Assembly (NCBI GenBank): GCA_036387415.1
Contig: DASVTU010000038.1
Span: 1-64,000, forward strand
DNA length: 64,000 nucleotides
DNA from: DASVTU01 sp036387415
Lineage (GTDB): Bacteria; Acidobacteriota; Blastocatellia; Pyrinomonadales; Pyrinomonadaceae
Direction: 5' to 3'
Of this stretch, positions 34,574 to 46,000 are shown in pieces. Made by a program: the position numbers and the translations under genes. Position 1 is the stretch's first letter; each line of letters begins with the position of its first letter. Below the pieces are notes generated by a model. It was not told the origin of the DNA. It was given only the letters and a program-made list of their open reading frames with translations, and did not search any database.

Positions 34574-36406
34574 ATGGAACCGATAGCGATTATCGGGGCG
34601 AGTTGTCGTCTTCCGGGTGCGCCCAACATCGACGCGTTTTGGCAGATGCTTCGTCGCGGAGGGAACGCCGTGACGGAAGTTCCGCCGGGGCGTTGGGATG
34701 CACGCGCCGTCTCCGACTCGCAAACCGACGAACGCCGCAACACGACGATGCGTTGGGGCGGCTTTCTCGAACGCGTTGACGAGTTTGATGCAACGTTCTT
34801 CGGCATCTCGCCCGCCGAAGCCTCGACGCTCGACCCGCAGCAGAGACTCCTGTTGGAAACCGCTTGGGAGGCTTTAGAGGATGCGGGGCAGACCGTCGAA
34901 CAACTGGCGACGGCGAGAACCGGCGTTTTCGTCGGCATCGGGCCGGGCGATTACGGACGCCTCGCACTCAAAGACCTCAAACGGATTGAGTCGCATACCA
35001 ACACCGGCAACTTCATCTCCATCGCCGCCAATCGTATCTCCTACGTCTTGGACCTTCACGGGCCGAGCATTGCCCTCGATACTGCTTGCTCCTCGTCGCT
35101 CGTCGCAGTTCATCTCGCCTGTCAAAGTCTCTCGACCGAAGAGTGTGAGGTGGCTCTCGCGGGCGGCGTCAATGTCATCCTGTCGCCTGACTTGGGCGTC
35201 GGTCTTAGCCAGTCCGGCGCACTCTCGTCCGACGGGCAATGCAAGGCTTTCGACGCGCATGCGGACGGTTATGTGCGGAGCGAAGGCGTCGGTCTTGTCA
35301 TTCTCAAGCCGCTCGCACGCGCTCTCGCCGACGCTGACCCGATTTATGCCGTGATACGTGGCAGCGCCGTTAATCAAAACGGTCGCACCAATGGCCTGAC
35401 GGCTCCGAGCCGACGTTTTCAGGAGGCCGTCTTGAGAGATGCCTGTCGGAGCGCCGGAGTGTCGCCCGCGCAAGTTCAATACGTCGAGGCACACGCCAGC
35501 AGCACATTATTAGGCGACTTGATTGAGGCCGAGGCGCTGAGCGCGGTCTACGGCGCGGCGCGTCCGGCGGGGAGTTTATGTCTCATCGGTTCAGCCAAAA
35601 CAAATCTCGGACATCTTGAAACGGCTTCCGGCATCACGTCTCTCATCAAGACCGCCCTCGCGCTCAAGCACCGCGAGATTCCGCCGAGCCTCCACTTCAA
35701 AGAGCCAAATCCGCATATTCCTTTCGACAATTATCGCTTGAAGGTTCAAACCACTCTCGGCGCGTGGCCGGAATCTCGCTCGCCCGCGATGGCTGCCGTG
35801 AGCGCCTTCGGACTCGGCGGAACCAACGCCCACATGATACTTGAGGAGTCTCCGCGCCATGCTGCAACCGAGACGACGCACGTCGTGCGCGGCGACAATC
35901 AGGCTTTCTTTCTGCCACTTTCTGCGCGCACCCAAACCGCGCTCCATTCGCTCGCCCGCGCCTATCTTCATTTTCTGACGGAAGAAGTGAACGCCGATAC
36001 CTTTTCGCTCGGAGACATGTGCTACACCGCCAGTCTCAGAAGAAGCCATCACGACTATCGCGCATCCTTTGTCTTTCATTCGTTGCCGGAACTGCGAGCG
36101 CAACTCGCCGCGTATCTTCAAGGCGAGTTGCCGGACGGCGTGGCTGCCGGACGCAGACCCACCACCGTCCGCCAGCATCAATTAAACAACCGTGACACCA
36201 CCACAGCCGGACTTTCATCCGCACTTGACGAAGAAGCGCAGAAAACTTCTCCAATGGCATCTCTCGGCAGAAGCTATGTGCTTGGCGGCAAGATAGATTG
36301 GCGCGAAATCTTCCCGCATGGTGGCCGATACTTACGGCTTCCCTCCTATCCGTGGCAACGACAACGACACTGGCTCAGCCCGGAGGACGATTCATCTTCC
36401 AACTAA
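34574..36406 (+). CDS. Ketosynthase protein lacking an acyltransferase domain
   Basis: A 610-residue PKS protein. KS covers roughly residues 1-420 with the active Cys in LDTACSSSLVAVH, a His in VEAHASSTLLGD (normally HGTGT) and a second His in TNLGHLETASG. Then comes the usual KS-AT adaptor (residues 430-540), and directly afterwards the post-AT peptide LRLPSYPWQRQRHW, with no AT between. Malonate must therefore be supplied in trans. It probably performs the first extension of the ACP-bound fatty acid onto the ACP at the start of the next protein. I take the ATG at 34574 (AGGAG eight bases upstream) rather than the one at 34568. Confidence 0.9.
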   Translation: MEPIAIIGASCRLPGAPNIDAFWQMLRRGGNAVTEVPPGRWDARAVSDSQTDERRNTTMRWGGFLERVDEFDATFFGISPAEASTLDPQQRLLLETAWEALEDAGQTVEQLATARTGVFVGIGPGDYGRLALKDLKRIESHTNTGNFISIAANRISYVLDLHGPSIALDTACSSSLVAVHLACQSLSTEECEVALAGGVNVILSPDLGVGLSQSGALSSDGQCKAFDAHADGYVRSEGVGLVILKPLARALADADPIYAVIRGSAVNQNGRTNGLTAPSRRFQEAVLRDACRSAGVSPAQVQYVEAHASSTLLGDLIEAEALSAVYGAARPAGSLCLIGSAKTNLGHLETASGITSLIKTALALKHREIPPSLHFKEPNPHIPFDNYRLKVQTTLGAWPESRSPAMAAVSAFGLGGTNAHMILEESPRHAATETTHVVRGDNQAFFLPLSARTQTALHSLARAYLHFLTEEVNADTFSLGDMCYTASLRRSHHDYRASFVFHSLPELRAQLAAYLQGELPDGVAAGRRPTTVRQHQLNNRDTTTAGLSSALDEEAQKTSPMASLGRSYVLGGKIDWREIFPHGGRYLRLPSYPWQRQRHWLSPEDDSSSN

Positions 36407-37036
36407 CGTGCGCTACCTTGAAGCGTAGCTTCTCGATGCTGCTTGAGATGTCCACCGGAATTCTCAATCTTGTTGACAGCATGCACAGGCTAGTAATAAT
36501 GTATGCAAGCGTTTTCAATGGTATTTATGAGTAGGAAGATATGCAGGTTCTAAGCTTGGGATGCGTCCGTGAACCTAGCCACGCGGGGCTTGTGCATCTT
36601 TAGTTTTGGACAGAGATTCGACAGTCACACGGTTCGTCCTTGTATCTTCTCACTTTCTCAAAACATTAATCCAAAGCCTTCTTAACTCCTCGCAAACTCT
36701 TTCGCAGGGACAGCCGTTTTGAGCTAACCGGAGGGAACGGGGTGGACATTGTGAGTGTGTTCGACGGATGCCGGACTCGCCGGAGGCATCATGCGGCTGC
36801 TGCTTCAAGTTGAAGTTGAAGACCACTTTCCTTTCGTCTCGAAATCAATCCAAAGAATTGCTCCGCACGATGCGTCGAGTAAATCAACGTACGACCTAAT
36901 TGTTTTGTCTCCGAACGCAGACGGCTTCGCTCTACCCGTCGAGCGTTAAGTTCTGCGATGCATCGGCGACATCTTTTCAACGGCAATTCCGAAGGGGCGC
37001 GTATTCAAAAAGTCCCTTCAACGTGGAGATATTGAG
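36407..37036. other. 630-bp gap inside the cluster
   Basis: This is the only large gap within the otherwise tightly packed cluster. No gene is supportable; open frames such as 36755-36949 lack protein-like features. A candidate promoter is TTGACA at 36473-36478 with TAATAA at 36494-36499 (15 bases apart) or TAATGT at 36497-36502 (18 bases). It could give the giant PKS/NRPS gene its own transcription start or mark where a gene was lost. Confidence 0.4.
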
Positions 37037-40000
37037 GTGAATCGTAGCGTCGTGCATGGCTCTAGTTCGCAGGAGACGAGCGCGGGTAGACCGCCGGGAG
37101 CGAGCACGATACGCGATTGGATGCTCGCGCGTCTGGCGGAGTTGAGAGGGGCGTCTCCTGCGGAGTTCGACATCTATGCGCCGTTTGCCGACCTCGGTTT
37201 GAAGTCGCGCGAAGTGGTGGCGATGGCGAGCGAGTTGGGAAACTGGTTGGGGCGTCCCGTCTCGCCCACACTCGCCTACGACTACCCGACGATTGACGCG
37301 CTAGCACAGTTTCTCGGCGGCGTAGCAGCCGAAGATGAAGAAGAAAATGCGCCCACGATTGAGCCATCGAAGTTTGATACAGAGCCGATAGCCGTCATCG
37401 GCATGGGTTGTCGTTTTCCGGGCGCGGCTGAACCGGCTTCGTTCTGGCGACTCCTGCGAGGAGGAGTTGACGCCATCACCAAAGTACCGTCCGGGCGTTG
37501 GGACGACTCATCAACACCCGCGCCGCGCAGCGAGGCGGTTAAGTGGGGCGGCTTTCTCTCAGACGTTGACCTGTTCGACGAGCGTTTCTTCGGCATCTCG
37601 CCGCGCGAGGCGCGGATGATGGATCCGCAACAACGCCTCGTCCTCGAAGTCGCTTGGGAAGCATTGGAAGCCGCCGGACACGCGCCGCACCGCCTCGCAA
37701 CGAGCCACACGGGCGTCTGGCTCGGACTAAGCACAAACGACTACGCACTCCTCCGCCTCGAACATCACAGCGCACCCGACCCCTACGCCGCCACCGGAAA
37801 TTCACACAGCATCGCGGCCAACCGTCTCTCGTACCTGCTCGACCTGCGAGGGCCGAGTGTGGCGGTTGATACGGCCTGTTCGTCGTCGTTGGTCGCCGTG
37901 CACATGGCGTGTCAGAGTCTCCGTACGGGCGAATGCGAACTCGCTCTGGCGGGCGGGGTGAATTTGATGCTCTCGCCCGTACTGACTCATTCACTGAACG
38001 AGGCGGGCATGCTCTCCATCGACGGTCGTTGCAAGACCTTCGACGCACGCGCCAACGGTTACGTGCGCGGCGAAGGTTGCGGCATCGTCGTGCTCAAGCG
38101 ACTGAGCGACGCCACGCGTGACGGCGATTTGATACTCGCGTTGGTGCGTGGGTCTGCCGTCAATCAAGACGGTGGAAGCAACGGCCTCTCCGCGCCCAAC
38201 GGTTTAGCGCAACAGGCCGTTATCCGTCGCGCACTCGCCAACGCCGGAGTCGCGCCCGGTGAAATCGGTTATTTTGAAGCGCACGGCACGGGAACTTCGC
38301 TCGGCGACCCTATCGAATTCTCCGCGCTCTCCTCCGTCCTCGCAGAGCGGCGCGCAGCGCAACGCACATGCTTCATCGGCTCTGTCAAAACCAACATCGG
38401 CCATCTGGAAGCGGCAGCCGGAATCGCTGGTTTCATCAAAACGGTGCTCAGCCTCTACCACGGCGAGATTCCTCCGCACTTACATCTGCAAAATCTGAAT
38501 CCACAAATTTCGATGGAGAGCACGCCGTTTGTTATTCCCACTGCGGTTGAATCGTGGCAGGAAGATGCGCCGGAACGACTCGCGGGCGTCAGTTCATTCG
38601 GATTCGGCGGCACGAATGCCCACGTCGTCTTGAGCAAGCCGCCTCACACGGCGCCGACCAAAAACGACTCCGAACGTCCGTCGCACATCTTCACCATCTC
38701 GGCCAAGACCGATACCGCCCTGCGTGCACTGGCCGGACGTTATACCGAGTTTCTTTCGTCCTGTTCCGATAGTTCGCTCGCAGACACCTGCTTCACGGCG
38801 AACACGGGACGCTCCCATTTCGCCAAACGACTTGCGGTTGTGGCAACGAGCGTGAGCGACCTGCGACAAAAACTCGTCGCCTTCGTCGCCGGAGAGAGGA
38901 GCGGCGTCGTGTCGGGTCAGGCGGGCAAAAATCCTCGCCTCGCGTTCGTCTTCGGCAACGAATTGCCATTCAACGTCGAGCAGGCGCGTCTGTGCTACGA
39001 ATCGTTTCCGGCCTTCCGTCAGGCCGTGTCTAAATGCAGCGGGGTTGCCGAGGCTCAACTCTTACAACCTCTGTTGACCGCCCTCAACCGCGACAGCGTG
39101 CCGACGAACGACGACGCTCCCACGTCTCAACGCGTCACACTTCTCACTTTCCAATTCGCGCTCGCGGAGTTGTGGCGGAGTTGGGGCATCGTGCCGGAGA
39201 CGGTGCTCAGCTATGGCGGCGGCGTCTACGCTGCGGCTGTGGCGGCAGGCTCGCTCGGACTCGCAGAGGCGTTTGCTCTCTGCGCTCAAAGGCCTGTTGA
39301 AGTCAAACTCCGTGAACTCCAAACCGACATGGTTTGCCCGCACAGCGGTCGCCTGTGGCCGAAGGCGACGCTTCCTGATTTAGACTTCGCGAGCATCAGC
39401 GAAAGTGACCGCGAGATTAACGACGACGCGCGACGCACACTCGTCGAGCAACGTCACGACACGATTATCGTCTTCGGTTCAGATGTAGCCGCGCAGTTGA
39501 ATGATACGAGTTCGGCAGTTGCCGATGAGATGCAGACGTTCGGGCGTCTCCCGTTGTTGACTGACGGCGACGAAGATTTAGAGGGACTGCTTGACAGTCT
39601 CGCGCACATTTATGTCAAAGGCTTCGACGTTGATTGGTTTGGATTTGACAGCGGCTTCGCGCGTCGTCGTCAGATTTTGCCGACCTATCCGTTTGAACGT
39701 CGTCGGCATTGGATAGAGGGAGAAGAAAGCATGGCGGAAAGTGTAAAAGAGACGGAACCGCAGGAGGTGGACAGGCGTGCGGAGATTCTCAAGCATCTGG
39801 TTCAAACTACCGCCACGCTTCTCGGCACCATCCCGTCCGAAGTTGACCCGCAGACCCCGTTCCTTGAGATGGGCGCTGACTCCATCATTCTCCTTCACGC
39901 GGGTCATGTGATTGAAGACACTTACAAAGTCAGCATTTCTATCCGGCAACTATTCGAGGATTTGACCACGCTCGACGCCATCGCCACCTATATCGTCGGG

Positions 40001-43000
40001 CAGTTGCCGCTGACAGCTTCCGTCAAAGCTCCCGTCTCCAACGCCGTGGCAAACGTCACGACACAAACTCCCATGCCCTCGCCGCACTCGTCCGAACACT
40101 CTCCCAACGGTCACGCTGCCGCCTTCGCAGCACTAACCTCGCATCCGACACCCAACACGCAAACCAACGGAGCGGGAGGCGTCGCAACAGACCGCACATC
40201 CATCACCAATATCATCGAGCAACAACTTCAGATAATGGCGGCGCAGTGGAATGCTCTGCAAAACAGTGGCTCTCCAACACCCGCCGCTTTGTCTCCATCG
40301 AACGGCTCAGCCGATGCGTCGAACAAAGCGAGCGGTGAGACGCCCTCTGCGCCGTCGTCGGCGACGGTTCACAGGAGTGCTGCTGCTGAAATTCCGTCAG
40401 CCCTTCCGGCTTTCCGCATGAAGGAGCGACAGGCGAAGTCGCTTAGCGATTCGCAACAAGCATGGATGGATGCCTTCATCGCTCGCTACAACGAGCGCAC
40501 GCAAAGCTCCAAGAGGCTGACGCAGAACTCTCGCAACGTCCTCGCAGACAATCGCACGGTGGCGGGTCTGCGTCTCTCCACGAAGGAGTTGCTTTATCCA
40601 ATCGTCGCGGAACGCTCACTCGGCTCGAAGTTTTGGGATGTTGACGGCAACGAGTACATAGATTTGGCGATGGGCTTCGGCGTCAACCTGTTCGGCCACG
40701 CGCCCGCGTTTATCCAGAACGCGTTGCAGGCGCAACTCGCACAGGGCATCCAAATCGGGCCCCAGACGCCACTGGCCGGAAAGGTCGCCAGCCTCATTTG
40801 CGAACTGACCGGAATGGAGCGCGTAACCTTCACTAACACGGGCACCGAATCCGTCATGACTGCGCTGCGACTGGTTCGGGCGGCGACCAATCGCTCGAAG
40901 ATTGTCCTGTTCGCTGGTTCATATCACGGCACATCCGACGCCGTGCTCGCACGCGCTTCGACGAGCGACGAGACGCATGCTGTGCCGCTTTCGCCGGGCG
41001 TGACGCACAACATGGTCGGAGATGTGATGGTGCTCGAATACGGCGCTCCGCGTTCTCTCGAAATCATCAAGGCGCACGCGCATGAGTTGGCCGGTGTGCT
41101 GGTGGAGCCGGTGCAGAGTCGTGCGCCGGAGTTGCAGCCGCGCGAGTTTCTTCATCAACTCAGACAAATCACCGCCGAAAACGGCGTCGCGCTCATCATC
41201 GACGAAGTGCTGACGGGCTTTCGCAATCATCCCGGCGGCGCACAAGCCTTCTACGGTATCAAGGCAGACGTGGCAACCTACGGCAAAATTATCGGTGGCG
41301 GGTTGCCCATCGGTGTCGTCGCGGGCAGCACGCAGTTTATGAATTACGTCGATGGCGGGATGTGGAACTACGGCGACGATTCGCTGCCTCTTGATATTGA
41401 GACGGCATTCTTCAGCGGCACTTTCTGTAAACATCCGCTTGCGATGTCTGCCGCCGTCGTTGTGCTCGAAGAACTGAAACGGCAGGGAGCGAAGCTTCAG
41501 GAACAACTCAACCGCCGCACTGAACAGTTGGCCGAACGACTCAACGCACTCTTTGAAGAATGCGGCTTGCCGTTGCGTATGGTTCACTTCGGTTCTCTCT
41601 TTCGCTTCAAGTATCCCGGCGACATCGAACTGTTGTACTACCAACTCATCTATCGCGGCGTCTACATCTGGGAAGCGCGCAACTGTTTTCTCTCCACGGC
41701 TCACACGGATGAAGACCTCGACCGCATCGTCGAAGCCTTCCGCGCGAGCGTCGCCGAACTTCAGTCCGCAGGCTTCCTGCCCGGTCAGCCGCCGCCGACC
41801 ACTCTGAAACCTTCCGGTAACGGTCAACCCGAACCGCCGGAGCGCGAGCAGAGCGTCGCGACCACCGAAGCCCAAAAGCAACTCTGGTTGTTGGCGCAAA
41901 CGGCGGACGCAAGCTCGCTGGCTTACAACGAATCGCTCATCCTCAAACTTCACGGTCAACTCGACATCGACCTGCTGCGCCGTTCGTTTCGGCAGGTAAT
42001 CGAACGCCACGAAGCATTACGCACCGGAATCAGCCCCGACGGGGAGTGGATGAAGATAGCGCCGAAGGTTGCTGCTGATTGCGCCTTTGTGGATTTCTCG
42101 CAGCAAGAGAGCACGTCGAAGGAGACTCATCTCGCTCGTTGGTTGGAGGACGAGAGCCGTAAACCGTTCGAGCTTGCACAGCCGCCACTCATTCGCGCCG
42201 CCATTCTGAAAACAGAAGCGGAACAGCATCTCTTCGTCGTCACCGTCCATCACCTCTTGGTTGATGGTTGGTCGCTCGGCGTCGTGCTTCAGGAAGTTTG
42301 GGACATCTACACCGCCATGCTTCAAGGCACACCGACGCGACTCCCACAACCTCTACAGTTTCGCGATTACGCCCGATGGCAAGAGCACTATGCATCGAGC
42401 GAAAAGGCGACGAGCGACGAGGCTTACTGGGTGGAGCATTTCCGCAACCACATCCCCGTCGTCGAACTGCCGACCGACTTTCCACGTCCAGAGGTAAATA
42501 CTCATCGCGGAGCACGGCAGAGCATCAAGTTCGACAGCGGCTTTAGCCGCGACCTCAAGACATTCGGGCAGCGCAACGGCTGTACCCTTTTCATGACACT
42601 GCTGACCGGATACACACTCCTCATCCACCGACTTTCCAATCAGGAAGAGATTGTGGTGGGGATTCCAGTGGCCGGACGCGACCTACCGGGGAGCGACAGA
42701 CTTGTCGGCTACTGCACCAACCTGCTCGCCATCCGCAGCCGTTGTCACGCACAACAAACCCTCGCCGAATATATGACCGAACTGCGCGGCGAGTTGTTGC
42801 ATGGCTTCGAGCACCAGCAATATCCGTTCAGCGTGCTTGTCAGGAAGCTCAATCCGGCGCGGGATACGAGCCGCGCCCCGTTGGTCAGCGTCACCTTCAA
42901 TCTGGAACGAGCGGTGGCGATGCCGGAGACACAGGGCTTAGAAATCACCGTTCAATCGCCGCCCATCAATCATGCGAAGTTTGACCTTCATCTGAACTTC

Positions 43001-46000
43001 ACAGAGGTCAACGGCGAACTCCTCTGCGACCTCGACTACAACCCCGACCTTCTCAACACCGAGACCGCGCTTCGTTGGCTCGGTCATCTGGAAACCTTGC
43101 TGGCCGCGATGACCACGCAGGCGACGGGTCGCGTCTGCGACCTGCCTTTGCACAACGAGCGCGAGCAACAACAAATCCTTGTGCAATGGAACGACACCGC
43201 AGCCGCGTATCCAAGCGAAAAGCCTTTTCACAAACTCTTCGAGGCGCAGGCCGCCGCCGCGCCCGATGCGGTCGCCGTGAGCCTCAATCAACATTCGTTA
43301 ACCTACGACGAGCTAAACCGTCAGGCCAATCAGTTAGCACGTCGTCTCGTTGACGGCGGTGTGCGTCCAGACGATTGCGTCGGCATTTGCCTTCCGCGCT
43401 CGTTAGAAATGATTGTTGCTTTGCTCGCCATTCAGAAAGCCGGCGGCGCATTCGTCCCGCTTGACCCGGAACATCCGCCGGAGCGTCTTCACTACGTACT
43501 GTCGAACGCGAATATGAAAGCAGTGCTCACGTCGTCGTTGTATGCCGGGATGTTCTCAAATCACGTCGGTCAGACGCTTTGCCTCGACGCGGAGAGCGTG
43601 TCGGTCAGGAGCTACGACGAAGCTAATCTCGATGTTGACGTACAGCCAGAGAACCTCGCCTACGTGATGTATACCTCCGGCTCGACGGGGCAACCTAAAG
43701 GAGTGATGGTTCCGCATCGCGGCCTGGTCAACTATCTCGCATGGGCGGTGAGTCACTACGAGGTGGAGCGAGGCCACGGCGCACCTGTTTATTCAACCAT
43801 CGGCTTCGACCTCACCATCACAAGCATCTTCGCGCCGTTGCTTGCTGGTCGCACCGTCGTGCTCTTACCGGAGAATCAAGAAGGAGTCGAAACGCTTCAG
43901 TCGCTGATGCGAATAGAGGGTGGCTTGAGTCTTGTCAAAATGACTCCGGCTCACCTCGAAGTGCTGGCGCAGGACGATTCGGTCGAAGGGCTGGACGGGC
44001 GCACACGCGTCTTGATTGTCGGCGGTGATGCGTTGCGAGCCGAAAGCCTCGCGCGTTGGCGTGCGGATGCGCCCCGTACTCGTTTGATAAACGAATACGG
44101 GCCGACCGAGACGGTTGTGGGTTGCTGCGTTTACGAGTTGACGCCTGACGACGCCGCACACGGCTCTGTGCCTATCGGACGCCCGATTGCCAATACGAGA
44201 CTCTACGTGCTTGATACCAATCTGCGACCGACGCCCATCGGCGTGAGCGGCGAGTTGTATATCGGCGGCGACGGTGTTTCGCGCGGGTATCTACGTCAAC
44301 CAAGTATGACGGCGGAGCGCTTTGTGCCCGACCCGTTTGGCGCGACGCCGGGAGCGCGACTCTACAAATCAGGCGATGCGGCTCGTTATCGCTCGGATGG
44401 ATTGCTCGAATATGTCGGTCGTCTTGACCGTCAGGTGAAGGTGCGCGGCTTCCGCGTCGAGTTGGGTGAGATTGAAACCGCGCTCGCGCGTCACGACGAC
44501 ATCGCGCAGGCCGTCGTCGAGGCGCAACGCGACGGGAGCGGCGAAAATCGACTCGTCGCCTACTTTGTGGCGAGAGACGGACAGACACCCGACGCACAGA
44601 CGTTGCGAGAGTTCGTTGGTGAAGCGTTGCCTTCCTACATGATTCCTTCCGTGTTCGTCAGTCTGCCAAGCATGCCGCTCAATGCCAACGGCAAGATTGA
44701 CCGCCGTGCCCTGCCCGCGCCCGACGGCACACGCTCCATGCTTGAGAAGCCATCCGTGCCGCCGCAGACGGACGCCGAGCGAATCGTCGCTGGTATCTGG
44801 CGCGAGGTATTGAAGCTGAACGATGTCGGTCGTGATGATAATTTCTTTGACCTCGGCGGACACTCGCTTCTGTTGATGCGCGTCCGCAACAGGCTGACCG
44901 AAGCATTCAAGCGACCCGTCCCCGTTATCGAGTTGTTCAGGCATCCGACTGTCGCCGCACTCGCACGGATGTTTGAGTCGCCTGACGCATCGCGCGTCGC
45001 TTCGACGCTCGAACGTAACAGGCCGCGACGGGTGAAGCGCGACGGCGACGCGGGCACCGCCGTCGCGATTATCGGCATGGCCGGACGTTTCCCCGGCGCA
45101 CGCAACGTCCATGAGTTCTGGCGCAATCTTGAGCGCGGCGTGGAGTCCATCACCTTTTTCTCCGACGATGAATTGGAGGAAGCCGGAGTTGCCGGAGCGT
45201 TGCTGCGCGACCCGCAATACGTGAAGGCGAAAGCCATCCTCGAAGATGTTGAGCAATTCGATGCGTCGCTCTTTGGGATTACACCCTACGAGGCCGCGCT
45301 CACTGACCCGCAGCATCGTGTCTTTCTGGAATGCGCGTGGGAGGCTTTGGAGGATGCGGGCTACGACCCGGAGCGTTACGCGGGCTTGATTGGCGTCTAC
45401 GCCAGTTCGGCGATGAACACCTATCTGCTCTTTAACATCATGCCCGACCAGAAGTTGAGAGAGACGCTTGACCCACGGATGGTCGCGTTGACCAACGATA
45501 AGGATTTTCTGCCCACACGCGTCTCTTATAAGTTGAATCTGCGAGGGCCGAGTTTGAACGTGCAGACGGCATGTTCTAGTTCGCTGGTCGGCGTTCATCT
45601 CGCCTGCCGGAGCCTGTCGGAACGCGAGTGCGACATCGCTTTGGCGGGCGGCGTCGCGATTCACTTGCCGCAGAAGTCCGGCTATCTCTATCAGGCCGAG
45701 GGCATCGAATCGCCCGACGGCCACTGCCGCGCCTTCGATGCAAAGGCGCAGGGAACCGTCTTTGGTAACGGCGCAGGCGTCGTCGCGCTCAAGCGACTGG
45801 TCGACGCGCAACGCGACGGCGATTTCATCTATGCCGTCGTCAAAGGTTCGGCGGTCAACAACGATGGTGGACGCAAGCTCGGTTACACGGCTCCCGCGAT
45901 TGAAGGGCAGGCGAAGGTTATCGCGGAGGCGCTGTCCGTCGCCGGAGTAGAACCCGCGAGCATCGGTTTTATCGAGGCTCACGGCACGGGCACACAACTC

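Noticed and set aside
36755..36949. 64-codon open frame in the 630-bp gap
   Set aside because: Starts inside the gap without a convincing ribosome binding site and has no recognisable motif.
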